A DNA stretch of 64,000 bases from Paenibacillus whitsoniae (lineage in GTDB: Bacteria; Bacillota; Bacilli; Paenibacillales; NBRC-103111), in contig NZ_RXHU01000078.1 in NCBI RefSeq assembly GCF_003955665.1, forward strand, positions 45,576-109,575, given 5' to 3'. This document shows, one piece after another, positions 40,566 to 49,269 of the stretch; within the stretch, counting starts at the first letter, position 1; each line of letters opens with the position of its first letter. A model generated the notes under the pieces. That model ran no database searches. It was not told the DNA's origin and saw nothing but the letters and a program-made list of their open reading frames with translations. The position numbers and the translations under genes were made by a program.

Positions 40566-42863
40566 TTACGGAGCCAACAACCCGACATCCGCAGACGTCA
40601 ACGGACGATTCGCAAATACCGTGCTGGATGAGCGCTCATCGGCCCCGATATCGTTTGTCGATCGCGTTTCGCCATCCATATCCGTCGTCACGAACGGATA
40701 AGAACCGACCGCCGCATTGATGGCAGGGCTGGTGGCGGAAAGCTTTTGCAGGCCGTTCACGGTTGTGAACTGCGGATCCACCCCGTTAATCTGCGCGGAT
40801 GTACGGGAAGCGTTGTTGGTAAGTGTACTGCCATAGCCGATATTGCCTTGGAACGTGGTATTGCTCGTAACCGATTCTTTATACAAGGTACCGGTGGTGT
40901 TGCGCACGATATTGTTGGCAATGACACTGTCTTGAGGCGCATACGTCTTGCTTGCAGTGCCGACCGTAATGCCCAAAGCACTGTTCACAATCGTGTTATT
41001 CACCACTAGCGCCCGGTACACTTTCCACTGTGCCGCCAAATCGGTGGCAGACGGGTTCGCCGGGTAGCCGCTTGTGCCGCCGTCATAGTTGCCGCTGTCG
41101 ATGAAAATGGGTTCTTTCGTCAATTTCTCCATATAATTGTTGTAGATTTTATGATCGTTGCCATAAATGCGGATACCCGCTTCCTCTGTCTCCACGCCAT
41201 CCCCCAGGAAGAAGTTGCCGTAAAAAGAGTTTTGATGACCGTGTCGGGAAGTCAGCCCGCCCTTGGATGTCAAGAAGGTGTTGTAGCGCACGGTATTGTT
41301 GCTGCTCTTGACGGATACGATCTCAGGCTCCCCGTCGCAATTCTCAAACACGTTGTACTGGATCGTATTGTACCCGTTGGACAGTGAGATGCCCGACAAA
41401 CCCAGACGAATCGTCTCTTTACCATTGTCTACCCAAGGGCCGACATCGTGAAAATAGTTGTACTCGATGACATCGTACTGCGAAATATGCCCGTTGTTAT
41501 CGCCTTGGTAAGCGATGAGCGGTTCGGTGTCGCTTTTGTTGCCGAAATCGTTATGATCGATGCGGTTGTCATGGCTGTTCACCCCGCTGACTTGCAGCCA
41601 GATAAGCCCCCCGCCCGTTGCCGGCAAGGCAAACTTATTACGGGTCACCTGAATATGGTTGGACCCGTCGAGCAGCAGTGCGGTATTCCCGGTATTCGTG
41701 AATTTCAAGCCTTCAACCACGATATACGAGGAGTTGCTGATTTGCAGAGATGCGCCACCGGAAATGACAGCCATCCCTTGATTGGCCGCTTTGATGCGGA
41801 TTGGCGAGGTCGATGTGCCGTTTTTGCCCGTTACGGTAAATGGACCCGATTGCGAGTAGGTGCCGTTGGCAAGCACGATCGTCGTACCTGCTGTCGCATT
41901 GCTAATCGCGGAGGCTAACTGAGCGGATGTGGAGACAGCCACCTCGTTGCCAGGGGAAGAAGACGAATAGCCATAAATCTCGACTTCCGTATAGCTGTTC
42001 CACGTGTTCGTCGAGTTGCCGTGACCCACGATGCGGACATAACGGACGGCGGAGACATCCGCAAAATCAAACGTCTGCAAGCCCGCCGCCAGGACGCTCG
42101 TTACATTCGATTGCACCGTAGTGTAAGTCACATTGTCCGGTGACGTTTGAATATCGAATGTAGACGTGCGCGTATCGCCGTTCAGGAAGGCGATCTTGAT
42201 CAGCGACACCGTCGCCTGACTCCCCAGGTCATAGCGGATCCACTGGCCGTCGCCGCTCGCCGACCAGCGCGTAGCCTGATCGCCGTCTACCGTATTAGCC
42301 GGGACATTGCCATCATCCGCACTCGCTGCAACGGCGGAGCCGGAAAGCGCAAACTTCGTACTGGCTGGCGCGGCCGCCGACACATCGCCATACATTTCAA
42401 CTTCCGTGTAGCTGTTCCACGCGTTCGCCGAGTTGCCATGACCGACAATGCGCACATAACGCACTGGGTCGACATCGGGAAAATCAAACGTCTGCAAGCC
42501 GGCGGATAGTGCGCTCGTAATACCGGACTGAACCGTCGTAAACGTTACGTTATCGACAGAGGTCTGAATATCGAAGGTCGATGTGCGCGTATCCCCATTG
42601 AGGAAAGCGATCTTGATGAACGACACTTTGGCATCGGCGCTCAATTGGAACTTAATCCACTGTCCATCGCCGCTCGCTGACCAGCGGGTAGTCAAATTGC
42701 CGTCAATCACATTAGCCGGTACATTGCCATCGTCCGCGCTTGCCGTTACATTGGCGGCCGGAATCGTCAGCTTGGCGTCAGCGGCAAGCCCTGCACCGGG
42801 GATCATCACGAATAGCATGAACACAATCAATAACCATACACTTGGTCTACGTATTCCTTTCAT
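40566..42863 (-). CDS. Secreted polysaccharide lyase family 6-type protein with two discoidin domains
   Basis: The 765-residue product has a signal peptide (residues 1-28, cleavage near GLAADA), two F5/8 type C (discoidin-like) domains at about 33-160 and 168-300 that are close to each other in sequence, and a right-handed parallel beta-helix from about 310 on. The helix carries the PL6 pattern: EIVSVKSSNNTVRYNTF with catalytic Lys519, GGLTSRHG with Arg540 and GIRIYGNDHKIYNNY. PL6 enzymes are alginate lyases or chondroitinase B-like. The discoidin domains likely bind carbohydrate. Start at 42863 has AAAGGA 9 bases upstream. A cre-like site precedes it and the permease terminator lies between it and the transporter genes. 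Confidence 0.88.
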   Translation of the reverse strand: MKGIRRPSVWLLIVFMLFVMIPGAGLAADAKLTIPAANVTASADDGNVPANVIDGNLTTRWSASGDGQWIKFQLSADAKVSFIKIAFLNGDTRTSTFDIQTSVDNVTFTTVQSGITSALSAGLQTFDFPDVDPVRYVRIVGHGNSANAWNSYTEVEMYGDVSAAAPASTKFALSGSAVAASADDGNVPANTVDGDQATRWSASGDGQWIRYDLGSQATVSLIKIAFLNGDTRTSTFDIQTSPDNVTYTTVQSNVTSVLAAGLQTFDFADVSAVRYVRIVGHGNSTNTWNSYTEVEIYGYSSSSPGNEVAVSTSAQLASAISNATAGTTIVLANGTYSQSGPFTVTGKNGTSTSPIRIKAANQGMAVISGGASLQISNSSYIVVEGLKFTNTGNTALLLDGSNHIQVTRNKFALPATGGGLIWLQVSGVNSHDNRIDHNDFGNKSDTEPLIAYQGDNNGHISQYDVIEYNYFHDVGPWVDNGKETIRLGLSGISLSNGYNTIQYNVFENCDGEPEIVSVKSSNNTVRYNTFLTSKGGLTSRHGHQNSFYGNFFLGDGVETEEAGIRIYGNDHKIYNNYMEKLTKEPIFIDSGNYDGGTSGYPANPSATDLAAQWKVYRALVVNNTIVNSALGITVGTASKTYAPQDSVIANNIVRNTTGTLYKESVTSNTTFQGNIGYGSTLTNNASRTSAQINGVDPQFTTVNGLQKLSATSPAINAAVGSYPFVTTDMDGETRSTNDIGADERSSSTVFANRPLTSADVGLLAP

Positions 42864-42893
42864 TACAGCACATCCTTTCGGTCTCACGATTAA

Positions 42894-42907
42894 TTGAAGC
42901 GCTTACA
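42894..42907 (-). promoter_or_regulatory. cre-like site upstream of the PL6 gene
   Basis: On the minus strand TGTAAGCGCTTCAA matches the CcpA consensus TGWNANCGNTNWCA at all but two positions near its end. It lies 31 bp upstream of the ATG, so binding would block initiation or elongation. Confidence 0.55.
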
Positions 42908-43026
42908 TTTTTCTTGAAAAAATAAGCAGAATCCGCACAGCCTTCAGGGTCTTTTTGTCCGCTAACACAGAGGACAACCTTGCCGGCCGTTATTTTGAAA
43001 TCCTTCACCTCCTTTCAAGCAAAGAC

Positions 43027-43083
43027 AAACGGCTCCGCCTCCCTTTCATGGACGTGGCGTTTAGGGATGGCATAGAGCCGTTT
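43027..43083 (-). terminator. Terminator after the first permease pair
   Basis: AAACGGCTC and GAGCCGTTT flank a long arm; on the minus strand TTTGTCTTTG follows. It separates the transporter operon from the PL6 gene. Confidence 0.7.
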
Positions 43084-43133
43084 CAAGGATATACAAACTG
43101 ATAGGCTAGAAGGACGGGCGGCTTCCGCCGCCG

Positions 43134-44012
43134 TTATCCTTTGATCGCGCCAATCAGCGCGCCTTTCACAAAGTACTTCTGCAGGAACGGATAAATAAAG
43201 AGGATTGGTACCGTTGCCACCATAATCGTCGCGTATTTCATCGAAGCGGCCAGGGCCGCAGCGTCGCCGTCAGACGCGCCCGAGTTCGCGTTGGCTTCCC
43301 CTTGCAGCAAAATCTCCCGCAGCACGAGCTGCAGCGGATACAGCGTGCGCTCCTGCAAGAAAATCATCGCATTAAACCAGGAGTTCCAATGGGCTACGCC
43401 ATAGTACAGCAGCATGACGGCAATCACCGGCATCGACAGCGGCAGGACAATCCGGAACAAAATGACAAAGTCATTGGCGCCGTCGATCTTCGCCGACTCC
43501 TCCAGGGCATCCGGGATCGCCTCGAATCCTGTTTTCATTAGAATGAGATTAAACGTGTTGATCGCCTGCGGAATAATAAGCGCCCACAGCGAATCCAGCA
43601 GGCCGACGCCTTTGACCGTCAGGTAGAGCGGAATCAAGCCTCCGCTGAAAAACATGGTGAATACGATGAACAACATCAGCGGTTTCCGGTACTGCACGCT
43701 CTTGCGGGACAGCGCGTACGCGCCGAAAGCGGTCAGCACGATATTCAGCACCAGGCTGACCACGACGACGAACAGCGTATTGCCGTACCCTTTTAACAGC
43801 ATCGGGTTCTGAAAGACGTACGAGTACGCATCCAGTGTGAATCCAAGGGGATGCCATAGCATTCCCTTATGCGCCATCAAGGAACTCGCATCGGAGATCG
43901 ACGCCAGCGCAACGTAAATAATCGGATATACGGTGACTAGCATGAGCAGCACCAGGAACAACATGTTTACAAGGTCAAAGCACCGTTCTGCAAAGCTCGG
44001 CCGATTCAGCAT
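43134..44012 (-). CDS. Carbohydrate ABC transporter permease (LplC/YtcP type), system 1
   Basis: The 292-residue membrane protein has six predicted spans and the EAA loop LEESAKIDGANDFVILFRIVLPLS that contacts the ATPase. The C-terminal PFLQKYFVKGALIGAIKG is the signature of the LplC/YtcP group, which pairs with LplB-type permeases for oligosaccharide import. AAAGGAGG precedes the ATG. No ATPase gene lies in the locus, so a shared MsmX-type ATPase is presumed. Confidence 0.92.
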   Translation of the reverse strand: MLNRPSFAERCFDLVNMLFLVLLMLVTVYPIIYVALASISDASSLMAHKGMLWHPLGFTLDAYSYVFQNPMLLKGYGNTLFVVVVSLVLNIVLTAFGAYALSRKSVQYRKPLMLFIVFTMFFSGGLIPLYLTVKGVGLLDSLWALIIPQAINTFNLILMKTGFEAIPDALEESAKIDGANDFVILFRIVLPLSMPVIAVMLLYYGVAHWNSWFNAMIFLQERTLYPLQLVLREILLQGEANANSGASDGDAAALAASMKYATIMVATVPILFIYPFLQKYFVKGALIGAIKG

Positions 44013-44027
44013 CGTCTTCTTCCTCCT

Positions 44028-44984
44028 TTACCATAGGCTCGTTTCATTGAATTTGCGGCTTAGCCAGTTGGATGAAATGAGCAGGGCAAAGTTAATCGCT
44101 GCATTGAACAAGCCGACCGCCGAACTGAAGCTGTAGTTGAAATCCTGCAAGCCGACACGATACACATAAGAGGAGATGACATCCGCTGTCTCGTAAGTAC
44201 CGGGGTTGTAGAGCAAAATAATTTTTTCAAAACCCACATTCATCATGCGCCCAATATCCAGAATGAGCAAAATGATAATCATGGGCATGAGTCCTGGCAG
44301 GGTCACGTTCAGCATCTGCTTCCATCTGCCGGCTCCATCGATTCTTGCCGCCTCGTACTGCTCCTGGTCAATGCCGGTCAAGGCCGCCAAGAAGATAATC
44401 GTGCCCCAGCCGATGTTCTGCCAGATGCCCGAGGACACGTAGATGGTGCGGAAAAAGCTAGGATCCAGCAGGAACGTCTCCCGCGTGCCGCCGAAGAAGG
44501 CGACAATGTCGTTGATAACCCCTTCGCTGGATGTAAAATCTTTCAGAATGCCGCAAATGACGATCAGCGAGATAAAATGCGGCATGTAGGTCACGGTCTG
44601 CACGGTGCGTTTGAACAGCGCGTGCTTGACTTCATTCAGCAATAGTGCCAGCACAATCGGTGCGGGGAATCCGAACAGGAGCTGATAGAAAGAAATCAGC
44701 ACCGTATTTTTCATCGTTCGCCAGAAATAAGGACCTGTGAAAAACGCCTGGAAGTGTTCAAACCCTACCCAGTCGCTCCCCCAGATACCGAGTCTGGGGG
44801 AGAAATCTTTAAAGGCGATGATCGCGCCGTACATCGGCACATAGTGAAAGACGACGTAGTACAGCAGAACCGGCACGAGCATCACGTAGAGCAGCTTATT
44901 CGACCGAATGTCCCGCAGGAGACCTGCTCTGCTTTTTTTTATGCGTGTTGAGGGTTGGATTGACTTGGGCAGCATGGTGTTCAT
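44028..44984 (-). CDS. Carbohydrate ABC transporter permease (LplB/YteP type), system 1
   Basis: The 318-residue product has a cytosolic N-terminal tail of about 30 residues, six spans, FHYVPMYGAIIAFKDFSP near the first span, and the EAA loop YEAARIDGAGRWKQMLNVTLPG. It forms the heterodimeric channel with the LplC-type permease encoded 15 bases downstream. GGAGAGGG precedes the ATG. It lies 34 bases downstream of the binding protein. Confidence 0.92.
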   Translation of the reverse strand: MNTMLPKSIQPSTRIKKSRAGLLRDIRSNKLLYVMLVPVLLYYVVFHYVPMYGAIIAFKDFSPRLGIWGSDWVGFEHFQAFFTGPYFWRTMKNTVLISFYQLLFGFPAPIVLALLLNEVKHALFKRTVQTVTYMPHFISLIVICGILKDFTSSEGVINDIVAFFGGTRETFLLDPSFFRTIYVSSGIWQNIGWGTIIFLAALTGIDQEQYEAARIDGAGRWKQMLNVTLPGLMPMIIILLILDIGRMMNVGFEKIILLYNPGTYETADVISSYVYRVGLQDFNYSFSSAVGLFNAAINFALLISSNWLSRKFNETSLW

Positions 44985-45018
44985 CCGTTCTCACCCTCTC
45001 CTTCCTGAGACTTCTCTT

Positions 45019-46665
45019 TTAACGCTTGTTATAGCGATCTAGGGAATCTTGATAGATTTTCACAACGTTGTCGATGCCCATTTCTTTAATGCGTTTCACA
45101 TACTCGTCGAACTTCTCGATCGGCTCTTTGCCCATCACAAATTTCACAAACATTTCTTCTTTGTAGCTGGAAATCGCGGTTGTCAATTTCGCCAATTCCT
45201 TGCTTTCGTCAACGGTCGGTGTCAGGAAGCCTGGAAGGACGTGCTTCGCCGCATCGGTTTGCTCCCAAACTTTCACAGCGTCATCTTGCTCTTTGTACGT
45301 ATTGAAGCTTTTGCGGCTGTCGCCCAGGAACGGACCGTTCGGTTTCGTATATTGCGAGATCAGCTGCTGCAAGTTGTATTTCGGATCTTTCGTCATTTTG
45401 TCCGTGAATGTCGGCACGCCGTTATTCAAGGTGTAGCTCTCGCCTTCAATACCGAAGTTAAAGAGCATCGCTCCCTTTTGACCATAGGCGTAGTCCATCC
45501 ATTGAACAGCCAGGTCCGGATGCTTGCTCGAAGCGGATACCGCTTTGCTGACGGCAGGGTTATATTTAAAATCCCGCTGTCCGATGAAAGCGCGCTCCCC
45601 TTTATTGACAGTAGGATAAGGCGCAGCCACCAGTTGGTATTTCGGGTCCTTTTTCTTGCCTGTGTCCATCCACTTGCCCACAGCGCTGAGCAGATAGACG
45701 GTCGCGCCCGATGTATCGCTTACCATTCGGTTATCCAGCGTTTTCGAGTCGGTATTCAAAGCAAAATCTTTATCGATCAGTCCCTCTGCATACCATTTGC
45801 GCAGCAAAGTCAGCGCATCTTTGAATTGCGGGTCGATCGGTCCGTATTTGACTTTGCCTTGATCGTCCACATAGAAACGGTTAGCTGTTTTGTAAGCGCC
45901 GATGAAGGCATCCTGGATGTTCAGCTCGCCGCTGTATTGCGCCGTTAAAGGTGCAGTTGCGCCCTTCTTCTCCTTGAACGCTTTCAACACGGTGTACCAC
46001 TCGTCAATCGTTGTCGGAACAGGCAGGTTCAACTCATCCAGCCAATCTTTGCGGAGCATCGGGCCGCGGAACACGAGACCGTTGTCAGGGCGGATCATCG
46101 GGAACGCGTAATACGTGCCGCTATCCGTTTTAATCATTTTGTCCAGTTCTTTATCCTGTTGGAGCAGTTTCTTCAGGTTCGGTGCATTTTTGTTAATCAA
46201 ATCGTTCAATGGCAAAATCACTTTGTCCGCAATCGCTTTCTCCGGTCCTCCCGGATAAGCGGCCGCTGTTCCTGTGCCGCCCCAGCTATATTCGATGACA
46301 TCCGGCAAGTTGTTTGAAGCGATCAACAGATTGAATTGATCTTTAGACTGGCCGTCAGCCGGATGCGTATATTTCACTTTCACGCCGGTTTCTTTTTCCA
46401 ATTGCTTGCCAAACGGCGAATCCGCCAAATTCGGGAAAAAGGCCGGAAGATTCGGGTTGATCTGCTCCCAAGAGGTCAGCGAGTCTTGCGTTTGAAGCGG
46501 ATAGGTGATGCCGGCTGCGGCGGTTGGTTGATTCGTCGCTTTCGGTGCGTTAGTGCCGCTCGGGCTTGAGGTTTGGTCTTTCGAGCAGGCAACGAATAGG
46601 CTTGATGCTACGGCTACGCTTAGTGCTACGCCGATCGACTTGCGTTGAAGTAGTTTTTTCTTCAT
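45019..46665 (-). CDS. Extracellular sugar-binding lipoprotein (LplA type), system 1
   Basis: The 548-residue protein has a lipoprotein signal peptide ending LFVACS (Cys at about 27), a Ser/Thr/Pro/Ala-rich linker and a two-lobed cluster C/LplA-type solute-binding domain: ASNNLPDVIEYSWGG, MIRPDNGLVFRGPMLRKDWLDELNLPVPTT, FIGAYKTANRFYVDDQGKVKYG. These proteins capture oligosaccharides for LplB/LplC permeases. AGGAGGGG lies upstream of the ATG. It heads the three-gene transporter unit and follows, in the same direction, the membrane AraC regulator gene. Confidence 0.92.
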   Translation of the reverse strand: MKKKLLQRKSIGVALSVAVASSLFVACSKDQTSSPSGTNAPKATNQPTAAAGITYPLQTQDSLTSWEQINPNLPAFFPNLADSPFGKQLEKETGVKVKYTHPADGQSKDQFNLLIASNNLPDVIEYSWGGTGTAAAYPGGPEKAIADKVILPLNDLINKNAPNLKKLLQQDKELDKMIKTDSGTYYAFPMIRPDNGLVFRGPMLRKDWLDELNLPVPTTIDEWYTVLKAFKEKKGATAPLTAQYSGELNIQDAFIGAYKTANRFYVDDQGKVKYGPIDPQFKDALTLLRKWYAEGLIDKDFALNTDSKTLDNRMVSDTSGATVYLLSAVGKWMDTGKKKDPKYQLVAAPYPTVNKGERAFIGQRDFKYNPAVSKAVSASSKHPDLAVQWMDYAYGQKGAMLFNFGIEGESYTLNNGVPTFTDKMTKDPKYNLQQLISQYTKPNGPFLGDSRKSFNTYKEQDDAVKVWEQTDAAKHVLPGFLTPTVDESKELAKLTTAISSYKEEMFVKFVMGKEPIEKFDEYVKRIKEMGIDNVVKIYQDSLDRYNKR

Positions 46666-46854
46666 TTAGTAAACCCCTCCTGGTATGCGGATCGCTTTTC
46701 ATTCTGTATTGTTCTGTTTAGTTTGGTTTGGTTTGGCGCCATGGCCTAATTATGCAGGCTCCAGCCTCCAGCGGATAGCCTCAAAAGCCGAAAATGCATC
46801 ATTAAAATATGAAAAACGGCATCATCATTTTTCGCTGTCACACCTTCAAAAATG

Positions 46855-46888
46855 CAAAAAGCCGCCCAAGCAAGCTTGAGCGGCTTCA
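46855..46888 (-). terminator. Terminator of the membrane AraC regulator gene
   Basis: On the minus strand AAGCCGC-t-CAAGC-tt-GCTTG-g-GCGGCTT followed by TTTGC. Confidence 0.9.
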
Positions 46889-46900
46889 GCCAGGAGGCGT

Positions 46901-49219
46901 CTAGCCTTGGATGCCTTTATATTTGCCAGGTGTAATGCCTTCGAATTTTTTAAAAGCCCGGTTGAACGTATTGATATCCGTGTAACCAACTCTTCTCGCC
47001 ACTTCAGCCACGGGCATCGTCTGCTCGGCAAGCAGCCGCTTCGCCTCTTGGAGTCTCGTTTTGGAGATGAAGTCGAGCAGGGAGTCGCCGGTTTGCGTTT
47101 TGAATTGCTTGGATAGATAGGATGGCGTCAGCCCGAATTTCTCGCCAATCATGGAAATATTCAAGCTTTCATCGTCGTAATTTTGTCTGACGAAAGCCAT
47201 GACCTGCTCGCCGAGCGGATTCTGCTCCGGCTTGCGATCCATTTGAATGCCACGGCACACCTGCTCCAGAATCGCGAGAATTTCCTGTTTCATCTCCCGT
47301 ATCGTTTCACAGCTCGTGAGCCGCTCGACCGCGTCCATCTGGACGATCAACGTCTTTTTGTCGCTTTGCGCGCCGATGTCGTCCATCGTTTTAAGCAGCG
47401 TGCCGGCCAGATCGAACATCAGGCACTTGCCGAGGGGCACGGACAGGGCAGAGTCCGAGACATTGTTGTCGATGATGAGATGAATAATGCGCTGCGCATT
47501 GTCATAATCGCCAATTTTCACAAAATTAATCAGCTGCTGCTCAACATGCAGCGGATAGTCGTAGCTGCCTGCTTGACGGGCGGATTCCGTGCTCGGCAGC
47601 GCCGCAAACGGAATGATTTTTCCGCTCCCCATCACCAGCCGGTACGCCATCGCCGACAGTGCTTCCTGGTACGCATGTGCAATCCCGAATAAATCCTCAT
47701 GAATCCCGCTGATCGCGACGGTCAGATCAACATGGAAATGCTCCAGCAGGAACGATTGGACTTGTTCCGCAATACGCAATAGCTCCTCGGGATCCCGCTC
47801 CTCGCCAAAATTCAGGATACACGCCTGCATGTCGTCGATCTCGGTCGTGAAGCCCTGATTTCCGCTGCCAATCACCTCTTCTACGACGTTCATGACGATA
47901 AATTGCAGCAGCTTCATTTTCTGAGGATCCGCAGCGATATCCGGCTGCAGCTTGCCAAAGTCGTCGATATGGAACAACAACACGGCAAAATGCGGTGAAA
48001 TCAGCTGTATCTCATGCGCGGACAAAGATTCGTGGACAGGCACATCCTTGTCCAGCCGACCTTTGAGCAGCCCCTGCAAGAAGTGCGAGCGAATCGCGTC
48101 GCGATGCTGGTGCAGCCGGCGGTCGACCTGCTCTTTTTCCGCAAACGTGTTGTTCAGGGCATCCTGCAGGAAGCCATACTCGTTCGTGCCCTCGGCAAAG
48201 GAAATGCCTGCCTTCAGTGAGAAACTCCGAATGAGGAGATGCATCGGATAATAGTTTTTCCGGAGAAACACGAAGGTCATGATTCCGCCAAGCAGAAGAC
48301 TCAGCCCGATGCTGGCGTATACCAACGTTTTCATGACCCGCATCTTGTCGTCGAACAGCTCGGCCGGGATCATGGAAATGTACTTCCAGCCGGTTCGCGC
48401 TGACGTCGTGTAGGATACCGCCGCCTCTTCCCCGGCGACATCGCCATAGAACAGACCGCTTTTGCCTGACAGCTTGTCATATTGCAGAAAGGCCGGACTC
48501 TCCTTGAGCCCGCTTGAAGCGACCACGCGATTGTCCGCATCCAGCACCGCAATGCCCGCCGCCTCCGAGGACGGAATATTGTCCAGCATCTTGGTATCCT
48601 TGATCACGAAGAGCAGGACGGCTCCCGACTGATCCCGATTCGTCAAGGACACCGATTTGGCGTAGAGAATCGCCTTATATGGCCCGGCATCGTCTTGAAT
48701 CGTCACCGGCAAATAGGTCTGCACGTACTGTTTATCAAAAAACTCCCGCCAACTTTCGGCGCCCTTCCTCTCATCCCCCTCAATCTGTCCAAACAGCGTA
48801 CGGCTATCCGTACGGTTGCGTGAGGAGATGACGGTGTCGCTGTTGCGGAAATAGATATAGATTTGCTCGATAAAATCGTTCGCCGTCTGATAGACTCGCA
48901 AATCGCTGGCAATCGAGACCAAGTCATAGTAATCGCTGTCCTTAAGGGGCTGGTTGGTCGCGATAAACGCATTCACTCGTGTATTCAGCGAAATTTCCAT
49001 GCTTAACCGTTCAATACCGCCCAGACTGTTATCAATGGCCTGTTCCATCTGCTCCAATGCGTAGTTGTTCGCCCGGTTTACTTCCGATTCGACGACATGC
49101 CAGGACGCCGTGTACAAAATGCCGCTAATCAGGATGGGAACTAACAGCACCGAAATATACGAGATCAGCCATGTCATCCACACGCTGCGTTTATTTAATC
49201 GGACAGGATTTTTCTTCAT
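46901..49219 (-). CDS. Membrane-bound AraC family transcriptional regulator with extracellular sensor domain
   Basis: The 772-residue product has a short cytosolic N-terminus, one span (about 14-37), an extracellular dCache-like sensor (about 40-290), a second span (about 297-319), a cytosolic linker with coil, and a C-terminal AraC domain (about 670-770): ISMIGEKFGLTPSYLSKQFKTQTGDSLLDFI then AEVARRVGYTDINTFNRAFKKFEGITPGKYKG. It joins sensing and DNA binding in one chain, as in the YtdP/LplR-like regulators beside Lpl-type transporters. AGAGGTGAG precedes the ATG. It likely activates the adjacent transporter unit. Confidence 0.9.
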   Translation of the reverse strand: MKKNPVRLNKRSVWMTWLISYISVLLVPILISGILYTASWHVVESEVNRANNYALEQMEQAIDNSLGGIERLSMEISLNTRVNAFIATNQPLKDSDYYDLVSIASDLRVYQTANDFIEQIYIYFRNSDTVISSRNRTDSRTLFGQIEGDERKGAESWREFFDKQYVQTYLPVTIQDDAGPYKAILYAKSVSLTNRDQSGAVLLFVIKDTKMLDNIPSSEAAGIAVLDADNRVVASSGLKESPAFLQYDKLSGKSGLFYGDVAGEEAAVSYTTSARTGWKYISMIPAELFDDKMRVMKTLVYASIGLSLLLGGIMTFVFLRKNYYPMHLLIRSFSLKAGISFAEGTNEYGFLQDALNNTFAEKEQVDRRLHQHRDAIRSHFLQGLLKGRLDKDVPVHESLSAHEIQLISPHFAVLLFHIDDFGKLQPDIAADPQKMKLLQFIVMNVVEEVIGSGNQGFTTEIDDMQACILNFGEERDPEELLRIAEQVQSFLLEHFHVDLTVAISGIHEDLFGIAHAYQEALSAMAYRLVMGSGKIIPFAALPSTESARQAGSYDYPLHVEQQLINFVKIGDYDNAQRIIHLIIDNNVSDSALSVPLGKCLMFDLAGTLLKTMDDIGAQSDKKTLIVQMDAVERLTSCETIREMKQEILAILEQVCRGIQMDRKPEQNPLGEQVMAFVRQNYDDESLNISMIGEKFGLTPSYLSKQFKTQTGDSLLDFISKTRLQEAKRLLAEQTMPVAEVARRVGYTDINTFNRAFKKFEGITPGKYKGIQG

Positions 49220-49241
49220 ATCCGTGGCTCACCTCTCTGGA

Positions 49242-49255
49242 TGTAACTGCTTACA
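49242..49255. promoter_or_regulatory. cre-like palindrome upstream of the membrane AraC gene
   Basis: TGTAACTGCTTACA is symmetric in its arms and matches the cre consensus except for one base of the central CG. It lies 23 bp upstream of the regulator's ATG, between it and the lyase gene. Confidence 0.4.
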
Positions 49256-49269
49256 GGATTCATTATAGC

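Noticed and set aside
42847..43015. Very strong AAAGGAGGTG ribosome-binding sequence on the minus strand with a 53-codon GTG frame overlapping the PL6 start
   Set aside because: The GTG directly follows the site with no spacer, the composition is not protein-like, and the frame ends inside the PL6 signal peptide. It may be a relic of a lost gene or a leader feature.
46801..46850. Possible cre-like sequence TGAAAAACGGCATCA upstream of transporter system 1
   Set aside because: It needs an extra base and has further mismatches against the cre consensus, so it is not listed as a site.
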